A stretch of 64,000 nucleotides of DNA, taken from JBHOQX01 sp042408595 (lineage in GTDB: Bacteria > Chloroflexota > Chloroflexia > Chloroflexales > Roseiflexaceae). The position numbers and the translations under genes were made by a program. The notes under the pieces were generated by a model, which had not been told where the DNA came from, ran no database searches, and saw nothing but the letters and a program-made list of their open reading frames with translations. Position 1 is the stretch's first letter. Every line of letters begins with the position of its first letter. The DNA lies in the NCBI GenBank assembly GCA_042408595.1, contig JBHOQX010000115.1:1-64000 (forward strand). The letters are read 5' to 3'. Below are positions 39,953 through 48,571 of the stretch, piece by piece.

Positions 39953-39980
39953 CGATCTGCAATCGACAATCTGCAATCGC
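39953..39980. repeat. Four tandem heptamers at the end of the S9 peptidase gene
   Basis: Units CGATCTG, CAATCGA, CAATCTG, CAATCGC in phase, ending one base from the peptidase stop. Same family as 47064-47091 and 47007-47022. Confidence 0.7.
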
Positions 39981-39981
39981 G

Positions 39982-41988
39982 CTAGTCGTCCGCAGGCGAC
40001 AGATAGCGCTGGAACCACTGGAGGTAGCGGCGGAAGCGGTCGAGCTGGTGGGCACGCTCGCGGATGGCGTGCCCCTCGCGCGGGTAGACGACCAGCTCCG
40101 CCGGCACGCCGTGATCCTTCAGCGCGCGGAAGAACTCGTAGCTCTGCCCGATGGGCACAATGCTATCGTCCTGCCCGTGGATGATCAGCGCTGGCGTGCG
40201 GACGTTCGCGACGAAGTGGATGGGCGAGCGGCGGTCGTAGATCCCGCCCTGCTCATACGGGCTGGCGCGCAGCGAGACGCGATCCCAGGCACCGATGCTG
40301 GCCTCGCCATGGAACGAGCGCCAGTGCGTGATCGCCGCGCCGACGACCGCCGCGCGGAACCGGTCGGTCTGGGTGATCGCCCAGGCGCTCATGAAGCCGC
40401 CGTAGCTCCAGCCGCCGATGCCGAGCCGCTGCGGGTCGGCGATGCCCAGCGCCACGACGTGATCGACGCCGGCCATGATGTCGGCGAAGTCGCGCCCGCC
40501 GAAGTCGCCGATGTTGGCCTCGGTGAAGGCGACGCCCCAGCCGACGCTGCCGCGCGGGTTCGGCAGCAGCACGGCGAAGCCGGCCCCGGCCAGCGCCTGC
40601 TGCATCCGCCAGCCGCTGGCGTAGAACCCCTGGACGTACAACCAGGCCGGCCCGCCATGCACCCAGGTGACAAGCGGCAGGCGCTCACCTTCGCGGTAGC
40701 CGGGCGGCAGGATCAGCAGCCCCTGGATCTCCAGCCCATCATCGCTTCGCCAGCGCAGCACCCGTGTCTCGCCCAGCGCGAACCCGTCGATCGGCGGTTG
40801 AACGCCGGTGAGCTGGCGCCAGGCACCGATCGCGCGGTGGGCATCGGGCGCCGCGCCCGCCGCATCCTCAGACTGTGGCGGTCGGCCGTCGGTGGTCGGG
40901 CGGCGGTGATCGGTCGCCGTGGCGAGCCATACCTCCGGCGGGTGGGCCGCGTCGGAGCGGATGGCGGCGAAGGTGCCGTCCGCGGCGATGTGCGCGGCGC
41001 TGAAGTGCTCGTCGAAGGCGGCCGGCCCGCGCCAACGGACGGCGCGCTCGCCGGTCGCGGCATCGAGCCGCCCGATCGCCGCCTCGCCGTTCTCATACGC
41101 CAGGAAGTCGAGCGCGGCGCTGTCCGCCGCCCAGTTGATCCACCAGATGCTGCCGCCGTAGCCGGCGGTCAGGGTGCGCGCCGGGCCGCCGCCCCGCGGG
41201 ACGAGCAGCACGTCTCCGCCGTTGATACCGCGGTCGCTCCAGATCGCCGAGAGGAACGCCACCTGCTGGCCATCGGGCGAGACACGCGGGCATGCCAGCC
41301 CTTTCTCGGGCGTCCGGTAGAGCAGGCGCGCCGGGCCGCCCTCCGGGCCGACCGCGTACAGGCACGGCTCGAACCACGACCACTCGTACGGCTCGGCCCC
41401 GGTGACCAGCACCAAGCCGCCGTCCGGCGCCCAGGCGAACTCCCAGACCTGCATCTCACCGGTGATCTGGCGCGTCGCGCCGGTCGCTACGTCAACCGTC
41501 CAGACGCGCCGCCAGCGGTGCAGCTTCTCGACCTCGATCGCCCCACCGCTCTCCTCCCGCCGTGTGCGCTCCTCGTCCGGCTCCGGGTCGTCCATCAGAA
41601 AGGCGATGCGCGTCCCGTCCGGCGACCAGGCGATCTCCACCACGGCGCACGGCTGGTTGGTCAGGCGGCGCGCCTCGCCGCCGTTACGATCAAGCAGGTA
41701 GATCTGCGGCGTGCCGTCATCCTCGCGGTCGGACAGGAACGCCAGCGTGCGGCCGTCGGGCGACCAGCGGGGGGCGGTATCGGCGCGCGGGCCGGTCGTC
41801 CAGGGGCGGGCCGCGCCGCCCGCGGCGGGCACAACCCAGATCTGGCTGCGCGGTGCGCTGGTGTCCGTCTTAAAGGAATCGGCGACAACAAACGCGATCA
41901 GGGCGCCGTCCGGGCTGATCTGCACATCACCGACTTCTTTGAACGCCAGGAGATCTTCGGGCGTGATCGGGCGCGGTTGGGCGGTCAT
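39982..41988 (-). CDS. S9-family (prolyl oligopeptidase/DPP4-like) serine peptidase
   Basis: 668 residues from ATG 41988. An N-terminal WD40-like beta-propeller (about 1-400) shows repeated SPDG-type motifs (WSPDGRTLAFLSDRED, WSPDGTRIAFLMDD, VSPDGQQVAFLS). The alpha/beta-hydrolase domain carries the nucleophile in IGGWSYGGFMSAW, the acid in HGQDDSIVPI and His in YPREGHAI. No signal peptide, so it is probably a cytoplasmic oligopeptidase or acylaminoacyl peptidase. A Pro/Ala-rich insert (DHRRPTTDGRPPQSED region, encoded by about 40855-40920) sits in the propeller and looks repeat-derived. Monocistronic. Confidence 0.93.
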   Translation of the reverse strand: MTAQPRPITPEDLLAFKEVGDVQISPDGALIAFVVADSFKTDTSAPRSQIWVVPAAGGAARPWTTGPRADTAPRWSPDGRTLAFLSDREDDGTPQIYLLDRNGGEARRLTNQPCAVVEIAWSPDGTRIAFLMDDPEPDEERTRREESGGAIEVEKLHRWRRVWTVDVATGATRQITGEMQVWEFAWAPDGGLVLVTGAEPYEWSWFEPCLYAVGPEGGPARLLYRTPEKGLACPRVSPDGQQVAFLSAIWSDRGINGGDVLLVPRGGGPARTLTAGYGGSIWWINWAADSAALDFLAYENGEAAIGRLDAATGERAVRWRGPAAFDEHFSAAHIAADGTFAAIRSDAAHPPEVWLATATDHRRPTTDGRPPQSEDAAGAAPDAHRAIGAWRQLTGVQPPIDGFALGETRVLRWRSDDGLEIQGLLILPPGYREGERLPLVTWVHGGPAWLYVQGFYASGWRMQQALAGAGFAVLLPNPRGSVGWGVAFTEANIGDFGGRDFADIMAGVDHVVALGIADPQRLGIGGWSYGGFMSAWAITQTDRFRAAVVGAAITHWRSFHGEASIGAWDRVSLRASPYEQGGIYDRRSPIHFVANVRTPALIIHGQDDSIVPIGQSYEFFRALKDHGVPAELVVYPREGHAIRERAHQLDRFRRYLQWFQRYLSPADD

Positions 41989-42029
41989 AGGGGGCTCTTT
42001 CTGTGCAACAGGCGGCGCGCTGTAGATGA

Positions 42030-42195
42030 GCGAGGCAGGACGAAGGGCGAATGGCGAGAGCAGGCTATCAAGCGCTCATAGGCCGTTGCCTATGGCCCTC
42101 CGCTTGGATTCGCACGAGCGACGCCGTGCCGTATCGGAGCGGTGCGCGGACGCCGCATGTTCGGATCGTTCGATTGGGAAGGCGGCATTCGTCCT
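42030..42195. repeat. Repeat-like gap between peptidase and tyrS genes
   Basis: GACGAAGGGCGAATGGCG near 42038 and ATTCGTCCTTCGTCACCC near 42188 are degenerate inverse copies of the same family as 21166-21262. No gene is seen in 41989-42198. Confidence 0.45.
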
Positions 42196-42198
42196 TCG

Positions 42199-43392
42199 TC
42201 ACCCATCCTTCGCGACCTCCCGCACCTCGACAAACTTGCGCCGCCCGACCTGCACGATCACCGGCGCGCCCGGGTCGATCAGCAGGGCCTGGTCATCGAC
42301 CCGCTCCTCGTTGGCGCGCACGCCGCCCCCGGCGATCAGCCGGCGCGCCTCGCTCTTGCTCGCCGCCAGCCCCGCAGCGACCAGCAGATCGACGATGCTG
42401 GTCGGCGCGGCGATCTCGAAGACCGGGATGTCGTCCGGACGCTCGCGCCGGCTGAACTGCGCCACCCAGCGCGCCTCGGCCGCCGTGGCATCCGCCGGGG
42501 CGTGGAACTGCGCGACGATCTCGCGCGCCAGCCGCTTCTTCAACTCCATCGGGTTGACCGTGCCGGCGGCCATCGCCTGCTGCATCTCGGCGATCTCGGC
42601 CAGCGGCACGTCCGTCAGCACCTCGAAGTAGAGTGGCAGCACATCGTCGCTCATCGACATGATTTTGCTGTACATCTCGAAGGGTGGCATGCGGATGTCG
42701 ATCGTGTTATTGAACGTCTTGCCCATCTTGCGGCCATCGGTGCCGGGGATGAGCGGGACGAGCAGGATGTCCTGCGGCGTCATGCCGAGCTGCGCCATGA
42801 GCTCGCGGCCGGCCAGGTTGTTGAACTTCTGGTCGGTGCCGCCGAACTCCACATCCGGGTTGACCATCACCGAATCGTAGCCCTGGAGCATCGGGTACAT
42901 CAGTTCGAGGATCGTCAGCTTGCCGCCCTCTTCGTAGCGCTTGCGGAAGGTCTCGTGCGCCAGCATCTGCGCCAGCGTGAAGCGCCCGGCCAAGTTCAGC
43001 GCCTGCTCCAGGTTGAACGTCCCGAACCACTCGCTCTGCCAGCGCACCTCGGTGCGCTCGCGGTCGACGATGCGAAAGAACTGATCGAGGTAGGTCTCGG
43101 CGTTGTCGCGGACGGTGGCGGCGTCCAGACGCGGGCGGGTCTCATCCCGGCCGCTCGGGTCGCCGATCTGCGCCGTCCAGTCGCCGACGATCAGGACGAC
43201 CTGGTGGCCCAGCTCCTGGAATTTGCGCAGTTTGCGCAGGCCGACGGCATGGCCGATGTGCATGTCCGGCTTGGTCGGATCGAAGCCCTGCTTCAGGCGC
43301 AGTTTGCGCCCGCTGGCCAGCTTGCGGCGTAGGTCGGCCTCGACCAGCACCTCGGCGACGCCGCGGGTCAGGAGTTCGTCGATCTCGTTCAC
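42199..43392 (-). CDS. tyrS: Tyrosyl-tRNA synthetase
   Basis: 397 residues from GTG 43392, preferred over the ATG at 43407-43410 region because GAGAAAGG lies eight bases before the GTG; the upstream ATG overlaps the terminator tail. Class I motifs: HIGH as MHIGHAVGLRKL near 44, KMSKS-like as GRKMGKTFNN near 230. A C-terminal S4 RNA-binding domain covers about 330-397 (SIVDLLVAAGLAASKSEARR). This is the TyrRS type with extended catalytic domain (TyrZ-like). It charges tRNA-Tyr. The leader contains an intrinsic terminator. Confidence 0.96.
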   Translation of the reverse strand: MNEIDELLTRGVAEVLVEADLRRKLASGRKLRLKQGFDPTKPDMHIGHAVGLRKLRKFQELGHQVVLIVGDWTAQIGDPSGRDETRPRLDAATVRDNAETYLDQFFRIVDRERTEVRWQSEWFGTFNLEQALNLAGRFTLAQMLAHETFRKRYEEGGKLTILELMYPMLQGYDSVMVNPDVEFGGTDQKFNNLAGRELMAQLGMTPQDILLVPLIPGTDGRKMGKTFNNTIDIRMPPFEMYSKIMSMSDDVLPLYFEVLTDVPLAEIAEMQQAMAAGTVNPMELKKRLAREIVAQFHAPADATAAEARWVAQFSRRERPDDIPVFEIAAPTSIVDLLVAAGLAASKSEARRLIAGGGVRANEERVDDQALLIDPGAPVIVQVGRRKFVEVREVAKDG

Positions 43393-43415
43393 AGGCGCTG
43401 CCTTTCTCATGCGGC

Positions 43416-43449
43416 ACAAACAAAAGACGCGGACCGGCGGTCCACGTCT
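43416..43449 (-). terminator. Intrinsic terminator in the tyrS leader (probable attenuator)
   Basis: AGACGTGGACC and GGTCCGCGTCT form an 11-pair stem with a three-base loop, directly followed by TTTTGTTTG on the - strand, 24 bases before the tyrS start. A terminator between promoter and gene implies regulated readthrough. Confidence 0.8.
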
Positions 43450-43565
43450 CGGAGGTCAGTTCTACCGTTCGTGGCGCGCCAGCAGCTCACCCCGCCGGCG
43501 GGCGATCATACTCAGCCGTGTACTGCTGGCCGCTGCCTTGGCGCATGGTTGGCTCCGTGGCGGAC
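43450..43565 (-). promoter_or_regulatory. tyrS leader RNA, possible divergent T-box
   Basis: An eight-pair stem GCCAGCAG/CTGCTGGC encloses a GAGTATGATCG segment resembling the AGUA/GA loop-E motif of T-box stem I, and a TAC (Tyr codon) triplet follows the 5' arm. The terminator stem contains GTGGACCGC, one base short of the T-box core GTGGNACCGC. The layout is not canonical, so this is only a candidate. Confidence 0.35.
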
Positions 43566-43571
43566 CCATCT

Positions 43572-43601
43572 ATCGTAGCACGCGGTGCGGCGGGCTGTCA
43601 A
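43572..43601 (-). promoter_or_regulatory. tyrS promoter
   Basis: TTGACA (43596-43601), 18 bases, TACGAT (43572-43577) on the - strand, giving a leader of about 170 bases. Confidence 0.75.
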
Positions 43602-43776
43602 GCGCCAAACGACATGCTGCTGGGCGTGTGTGCTGCCTGGCACCAGGGCGCCCGGTGCTGCGGCGGTGGCAGGCAGGCCAGCGCGTGCCGGCCCCTGCCG
43701 TGCGCCGGCGCATACGACCTACGACCCATGGCATTCATCGGGCACATGTCGCATCGACGATTCAGTCTTGTGACAC

Positions 43777-43805
43777 TTGCAATCTTGTAACAGGTGAGAT
43801 ATACT
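43777..43805 (+). promoter_or_regulatory. Promoter of the Mn/Zn ABC operon
   Basis: TTGCAA (43777-43782), 17 bases, TATACT (43800-43805). The stretch 43602-43776 holds nothing I can name. Confidence 0.7.
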
Positions 43806-43885
43806 CTCAACTGCACGGCGCGCCGCCAGATACTCTGCGTCTCAAGGGCACATCGCGCCGCTCATTTCTGAGACAATGTTCTTCT

Positions 43886-43899
43886 CACTTGTGCAAGTG
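43886..43899. promoter_or_regulatory. Palindromic operator candidate before the Mn/Zn transporter
   Basis: CACTTG-TG-CAAGTG is a perfect 14-base palindrome, flanked by a further TGCAAGTGAG that extends the symmetry (43884-43909). A related CACTTGCAA overlaps the -35 box. A metal-dependent repressor (DtxR/MntR or Zur type) would be the natural ligand, but none is encoded in the window. Confidence 0.5.
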
Positions 43900-43928
43900 T
43901 GCAAGTGAGCGCGTAACCGGGAACAGCT

Positions 43929-44918
43929 ATGCAGATCGAGACGACGACCGCGCGCCCGGCGCGCTGGCTCCTGCTGATCGTAGCCGGGCTGCTGCTCGCG
44001 GCCTGCGGCAGTGCGGCATCCCCAGCCCCCACCGCCGCGCCGGCCCCCACCGCCGCGCTCCAGCCGCCCCCCGGCCTGAGCCGGGACACAAGCGCCACGG
44101 CGCGCACGATCAAGGTGGTGACGACGATGAGCGTCCTGGCCGACATGATCCGGAACGTCGGCGGGGAGCGTGTCGAGGCGCAGAACATCATCCCGATCGG
44201 CGCGGGGCCGGAGGACTACCAGCCGACGCCGCAGGACGCCCAGGCGATCGCCACGGCGGATATCGTCTTTTTCAACGGCCATGGGCTGGAGGCATGGCTC
44301 GAAGACCTGTTCAAGAGCGCCGGCCGGCCTGACCAGCCGCGCATCGAGGTCTCCGAAGGGCTGACCGGGATCGACGCCGATGAGGAGTTCAAAGAAGGCA
44401 ACCCGCACTTCTGGCTGAGCGCCGCCTACGGGGCGAAGTATGTCGAGAAGATTCGCGACGGCCTCATTCGGGTCGATCCGGAGGGTAAAGCGACCTACGA
44501 GGCGAACGCCGCGAGGTACAGCGCCGAATTGCTGGCGCTGAACGAGGAGCTCAAGCAGCAGGCCGCGACACTTCCGGCATCCGCGCGCAAGCTGGTGACG
44601 AACCACGACGCGTTCCCATATTTCGCGCAAGCGTACGGCTTCACCGTCGTCGGCGCGATCCTGCCGAACCCGGAGGCCGAGCCGTCCGCCGGCGACCTGG
44701 CACAGCTTGTGCGCGACATCCGCGCCCAGGGCGTCAAGGCGATCTTCTCCGAGTCGCAGTTCAACCCGAAGCTCAGCGAGACGCTCGCAAAGGAAGCCGG
44801 GGTCAAGGTGGTCTGTAGCCTGTACACCGACACGCTCGGCGACAGCACCTCCGGTGTCACCAGTTATGTCAATCTGCTACGCTATGATATGAAGACGATT
44901 GTGGAGGCCCTCCGGTGA
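43929..44918 (+). CDS. Mn/Zn ABC transporter substrate-binding lipoprotein (ZnuA/TroA cluster A-I)
   Basis: 329 residues. Lipobox LLAAC at 22-26, Pro/Ala linker to about 50, mature domain from IKVVTTMSVLADMIRNVGG. Metal ligands of this family: His160 in NPHFWL, His226 in NHDAFPYF and Asp301 in YTDTLGD are present. The first ligand, normally His in a DPHxYEP motif, is replaced: the sequence reads GAGPEDYQPTP with Glu95 at that place. Glu275 of FSESQFNPK is conserved. A His-to-Glu change could alter metal preference. The ATPase and permease follow. Confidence 0.9.
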   Translation: MQIETTTARPARWLLLIVAGLLLAACGSAASPAPTAAPAPTAALQPPPGLSRDTSATARTIKVVTTMSVLADMIRNVGGERVEAQNIIPIGAGPEDYQPTPQDAQAIATADIVFFNGHGLEAWLEDLFKSAGRPDQPRIEVSEGLTGIDADEEFKEGNPHFWLSAAYGAKYVEKIRDGLIRVDPEGKATYEANAARYSAELLALNEELKQQAATLPASARKLVTNHDAFPYFAQAYGFTVVGAILPNPEAEPSAGDLAQLVRDIRAQGVKAIFSESQFNPKLSETLAKEAGVKVVCSLYTDTLGDSTSGVTSYVNLLRYDMKTIVEALR

Positions 44919-45005
44919 GCGTCGGACGATCAGGCGGTCAGATGGTCAGACGGTCACCTGTCTCTAACATGTCATCAGCAATCTCTCGCTGCCAACGGAC
45001 AGTCC

Positions 45006-45809
45006 ATGAACCCTCCGCTTCACCAGCTTGACCTACCGCTCCGGCCCACGGCCGCCGCACCGCCGGCCATCGAGGTGCGCGATCTGACAGTGCGCTACGA
45101 CGGCGCGCCGGCGCTGGAGCACATGACGTTCAGCATCCCCGCCGGGTCGCTGATCGGTATCATCGGACCGAACGGCGCCGGCAAGTCCACGTTGATGAAG
45201 GCGATCCTTGGCTTGGTCCCGGCCGAGCGCGGCGAGATTCGGGTTGGCGGGGCGCCGCTGGCCCGGCGCGGGGGGCGCGTCGCCTACGTGCCGCAGCGCG
45301 ACGCGATCAACTGGCGCTTCCCGGCGACGGTCGCGGAGGTCGTGCTGATGGGGCGCTACGGGCGGATCGGCTGGCTGCGCCGGCCCGGCCGGGCGGACCG
45401 CGCGGCGGTGCGGCGCGCGCTGGAGCAGGTCGGCATGGCGAGCTACGCCGCCCGCCCGATCGACGAGCTGTCCGGCGGGCAGCAGCAGCGCGTCTTCCTG
45501 GCTCGGGCGCTGGCGCAGGAGCCGGACGTCCTGCTGCTCGACGAGCCGATCAGCGGGGTGGACGCGCCGACACAGGACGCGGTGCTCCAGATTCTCCACC
45601 GGCTGGCGATGAGCGGCAAGACGCTGCTGCTCACGACACACGACCTGCGCTGTAATATGCAGTACTTCGACGGGCTGATGGCGCTCAACCGGCGGCTGGT
45701 CGCGCTCGGCCGCCCGGACGAGGTGCTGACGCCCAGGGTGCTCGCCGCGACCTACGGGGCGCAGCTGGTGCTGGCGGACGGGACGGAAGTGACGCTGTTG
45801 CCGAACTAG
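45006..45809 (+). CDS. Mn/Zn ABC transporter ATPase
   Basis: 267 residues. Walker A GPNGAGKSTLMKAI near 53, Q-loop within YVPQRDAINWRFPATVAEVV (typical of manganese/zinc importers), signature LSGGQQQRVFLARAL, Walker B VLLLDEPISGVD, H-loop LTTHDL. The N-terminal ~20 residues are a low-complexity Pro/Ala extension. It lies 87 bases after the binding-protein gene. Confidence 0.93.
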   Translation: MNPPLHQLDLPLRPTAAAPPAIEVRDLTVRYDGAPALEHMTFSIPAGSLIGIIGPNGAGKSTLMKAILGLVPAERGEIRVGGAPLARRGGRVAYVPQRDAINWRFPATVAEVVLMGRYGRIGWLRRPGRADRAAVRRALEQVGMASYAARPIDELSGGQQQRVFLARALAQEPDVLLLDEPISGVDAPTQDAVLQILHRLAMSGKTLLLTTHDLRCNMQYFDGLMALNRRLVALGRPDEVLTPRVLAATYGAQLVLADGTEVTLLPN

Positions 45810-45920
45810 GGGTCAGAGTCGCGGGTCTGGGATCAGGAGGGGCGCAGCTCTCCAGGCTATGGCTCCAATTTCTGCCCCGCTAGTCTATACACCTTGCACT
45901 CCACCCTCTGCACCCTGGCC

Positions 45921-46811
45921 ATGACCTGCACCACCCTCTACGAATGCATCGCCACGCCGCTTCAGTTCGGCTTTATGCAGCGCGGCCTGGTCGCCGCGGC
46001 GATCATCGCCGTGGTCTGCGCGGTGGTCGGCGCGTTCGTCGTCTTGCAGGAGCTGGCGTTCATCGGGGACGCGCTGGCCCACGCCGCGTTTCCCGGCGCC
46101 GTCGCCGCCTTTATGCTCGGCATCAACCCGGTGATCGGCGGGACTATCGTCGGCATCGCGACGGCGCTCGGCATCGGCGTGCTGGTGCGGCGCGCGAAGA
46201 TCAGCCAGGACACGGCGATCGGCGTGCTGTTCGCCGGCATGTTCGCCCTTGGCATCGTCCTGCTCTCGACGATCAAGAACTACACCAACGACCTCTTCGG
46301 CCTGCTGCTCGGCGATGTGCTCGCCATCCAGACGCGCGACCTGGCCGTGATCGCCGTGATCGCCGTGGTGGTAATCGGCGTCGTCCTGGCGCTCTACAAG
46401 GAGCTGACGCTGATGACCTTCGACCGGGTGCAGGCTCAGGTGCTCGGCCTGCCGGTCGCCTGGCTGCACGAGCTCCTCCTGGCGCTGATAGCGGTCACGA
46501 TCGTGATCGCCATCCAGACCGTCGGGATCGTGCTGGTGGTGGCGATGCTGGTCACCCCGGCGGCGACGGCGACGCTGCTGGTGCGGCGCTTCCCCCTGGT
46601 GATGCTGCTCGGCGCGGCGCAGGGCGTGCTCGGCACCGTGATCGGGCTGTACCTCTCGTTCTACCTCAACATCGCCTCCGGCGCGACCATCGTGCTGGTG
46701 CTGACCAGCATGTTCGCGGTGGCGCTGCTCTGCTCGCCGCGCCTCCGCCGCCGGCGGCGGGTTGCGGCGAGCGCGCCCGAGGCGCCCACGGCGGCCTCCG
46801 AAGCCCCCTGA
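45921..46811 (+). CDS. Mn/Zn ABC transporter permease (ABC-3 family)
   Basis: 296 residues from ATG 45921; a TTG nine codons up is possible. About eight or nine membrane helices. The family motif FIGDALAHAAFPGAVAAFMLG lies near 45-65, and RAKISQDTAIGVLFAGMFALG near 95-115. The C-terminal ~35 residues are an Arg-rich then Ala/Pro tail outside the membrane domain. Third gene of the importer; the gap to the ATPase contains GGGTCAG-like repeat sequence. Confidence 0.92.
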   Translation: MTCTTLYECIATPLQFGFMQRGLVAAAIIAVVCAVVGAFVVLQELAFIGDALAHAAFPGAVAAFMLGINPVIGGTIVGIATALGIGVLVRRAKISQDTAIGVLFAGMFALGIVLLSTIKNYTNDLFGLLLGDVLAIQTRDLAVIAVIAVVVIGVVLALYKELTLMTFDRVQAQVLGLPVAWLHELLLALIAVTIVIAIQTVGIVLVVAMLVTPAATATLLVRRFPLVMLLGAAQGVLGTVIGLYLSFYLNIASGATIVLVLTSMFAVALLCSPRLRRRRRVAASAPEAPTAASEAP

Positions 46812-47006
46812 AACGGTCCACAGCAAACACCAGCCACGCACGCGTGGGCTCGGCGGCTCCCACGCTGTCTTCGCCTTTTCCCAAGACACCCGGAGCGCGC
46901 CACCCGCGGGCAGCATGCACTGCCTGCGATGCTGACAAATCTGTTATGCCCGGCGCAGCGCTCTTCCGCGTATAATGCCTGCGACGATGCAGCACCGCGG
47001 CACCCG

Positions 47007-47091
47007 CGAATCTGCAATCGCAGCAGGGGCTACGGGCTGGGGGCCAGAAGCCAGACAGTCAGACAATCTGCAATCTGCAATCTGCAATCGA
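47007..47091. repeat. CAATCTG heptamer array before the phosphohexomutase gene
   Basis: Three perfect CAATCTG units and one CAATCGA at 47064-47091, plus an isolated CGAATCTGCAATCG at 47007-47020. The ribosome site (GAAGGAG) of the next gene begins at the last unit. The rest of 46812-47100 shows no gene. Confidence 0.75.
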
Positions 47092-47101
47092 AGGAGTCGT
47101 T

Positions 47102-48466
47102 ATGCAGATCAAGCCGGGCATCTTCAAGGCGTACGACATCCGCGGCATCTACCCGACCGACCTGGACGAGGACGCGGCCTATGCCATCGGCCGCGCCTTT
47201 GTGACACTGCTCCGCCCGTCCCAGGTGATCGTCGGGCGCGACATGCGCCTCTCCGGCCCGTCGCTCTTCGCGCGCGTCACCGCCGGGATCACGGCACAGG
47301 GCGCGGATGTGCTGGACATCGGCATGGTCAGCACCGACCAGTTCTACTTCGCCTGCGCCCGCCTCGGCCTGCCGGGCATGATGGTGACGGCATCGCACAA
47401 CCCGAAGGCTTACAACGGATTCAAGATGGTGCGGCAGATGCCGTATCTCCTCAGCGGCGCGGAGGGCATCCAGGACCTGCGGCGGATCGTCGAGCAGGGG
47501 GCCTACGCGCCCAGCGGCGGCACCGGCAGCGTCCGTCCGCTCGATTTGTCAGAAGAGTTTGTCGCCGCCGTGCTGCGGCTGATCGACGTGGACCGGCTGG
47601 CGAAGGCCGGGCCGGGCGGGCGGCCGCTGCGCGTCGTCGCCGACACCGGCAACGGCATGGTCGGGCCGATCCTGCGGCGCGTCTACGAGCGGCTGCCCGT
47701 CGAACTGATCGGCCTCTACCTGGAGCCGGACGGCCATCTCCCGAACCACGGCCTCGACCCGCTCCAGCCGGAGAACCGCGCCGAGTTGCAAGCGCGCGTC
47801 GTCGCCGAGGGCGCGGATGCCGGCTTCGCCTTCGACGGCGACGGCGACCGCTTCTTCACGATCGACGACCGGGGCGCGTTCGTCGCCGGGGATTTCCTGA
47901 CCGCGCTGATGGGGCGCTACCTGCTGGGCAAGGCGCCCGGCAGCAAGATCGTCTACGACGTGCGCGCCTCGTGGGCCGTGCCGGAGCTGATCCGCGCCGC
48001 CGGCGGCACGCCGCTGATGGAGCGCGTCGGCCACGCCTTTATCAAGCGGCGCATGGCGGACGAAAGGGCACTGTTCGGCGGCGAGGTGACCGGGCACTAT
48101 TATTTCAAGAACTTTTTCTTCGCCGACTCCGGCATCATCCCGTCGCTGGTGGTGCTGGAGATGCTCGCCGCCAGCCGGGCGCGCATGTCCGACCTGCTGC
48201 GCCCGCTGGAGGAGCGCTACTTCATCTCCGGCGAGATCAACTCGACCGTCGCCGACGGCAAGGCGAAGATGGAGGAACTGGCCGCGCGCTACGCCGATGG
48301 CCGGATCGAGCGGATGGACGGCGTCTCCGTGAGTTACGACGACTGGCACTTCAACGTGCGCGGCTCGAACACCGAGCCCTTGCTGCGGCTGAACCTGGAG
48401 TCGATCCGCAGCCAGGCGCATATGGAGGCCCGCCGCGACGAGGTGCTGGCGCTGATCCAGGGGTAG
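47102..48466 (+). CDS. Phosphomannomutase/phosphoglucomutase (alpha-D-phosphohexomutase)
   Basis: 454 residues from ATG 47102, GAAGGAG upstream. Four-domain phosphohexomutase: start motif IFKAYDIRGIYP, active-site phosphoserine loop MMVTASHNPKAYNG near 98, metal-binding DGDGDR near 242, sugar-binding GEVTGHYYF near 325 and phosphate-binding RGSNTEPLLRL near 420. It interconverts hexose 6- and 1-phosphates, feeding GDP-mannose or UDP-glucose. This bacterial ManB/AlgC type commonly accepts both sugars. It may supply the glycosyltransferases and epimerases seen elsewhere in the window. Confidence 0.95.
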   Translation: MQIKPGIFKAYDIRGIYPTDLDEDAAYAIGRAFVTLLRPSQVIVGRDMRLSGPSLFARVTAGITAQGADVLDIGMVSTDQFYFACARLGLPGMMVTASHNPKAYNGFKMVRQMPYLLSGAEGIQDLRRIVEQGAYAPSGGTGSVRPLDLSEEFVAAVLRLIDVDRLAKAGPGGRPLRVVADTGNGMVGPILRRVYERLPVELIGLYLEPDGHLPNHGLDPLQPENRAELQARVVAEGADAGFAFDGDGDRFFTIDDRGAFVAGDFLTALMGRYLLGKAPGSKIVYDVRASWAVPELIRAAGGTPLMERVGHAFIKRRMADERALFGGEVTGHYYFKNFFFADSGIIPSLVVLEMLAASRARMSDLLRPLEERYFISGEINSTVADGKAKMEELAARYADGRIERMDGVSVSYDDWHFNVRGSNTEPLLRLNLESIRSQAHMEARRDEVLALIQG

Positions 48467-48571
48467 CGCCCGCGCCTGAGGAGCGCGGCAGCCTGCATTC
48501 CGATGGCACGGGCGCGAAATCGTGCTATACTGACGGCGATACACCCGCGCTTCGCACGCAGAGACGCCGCC

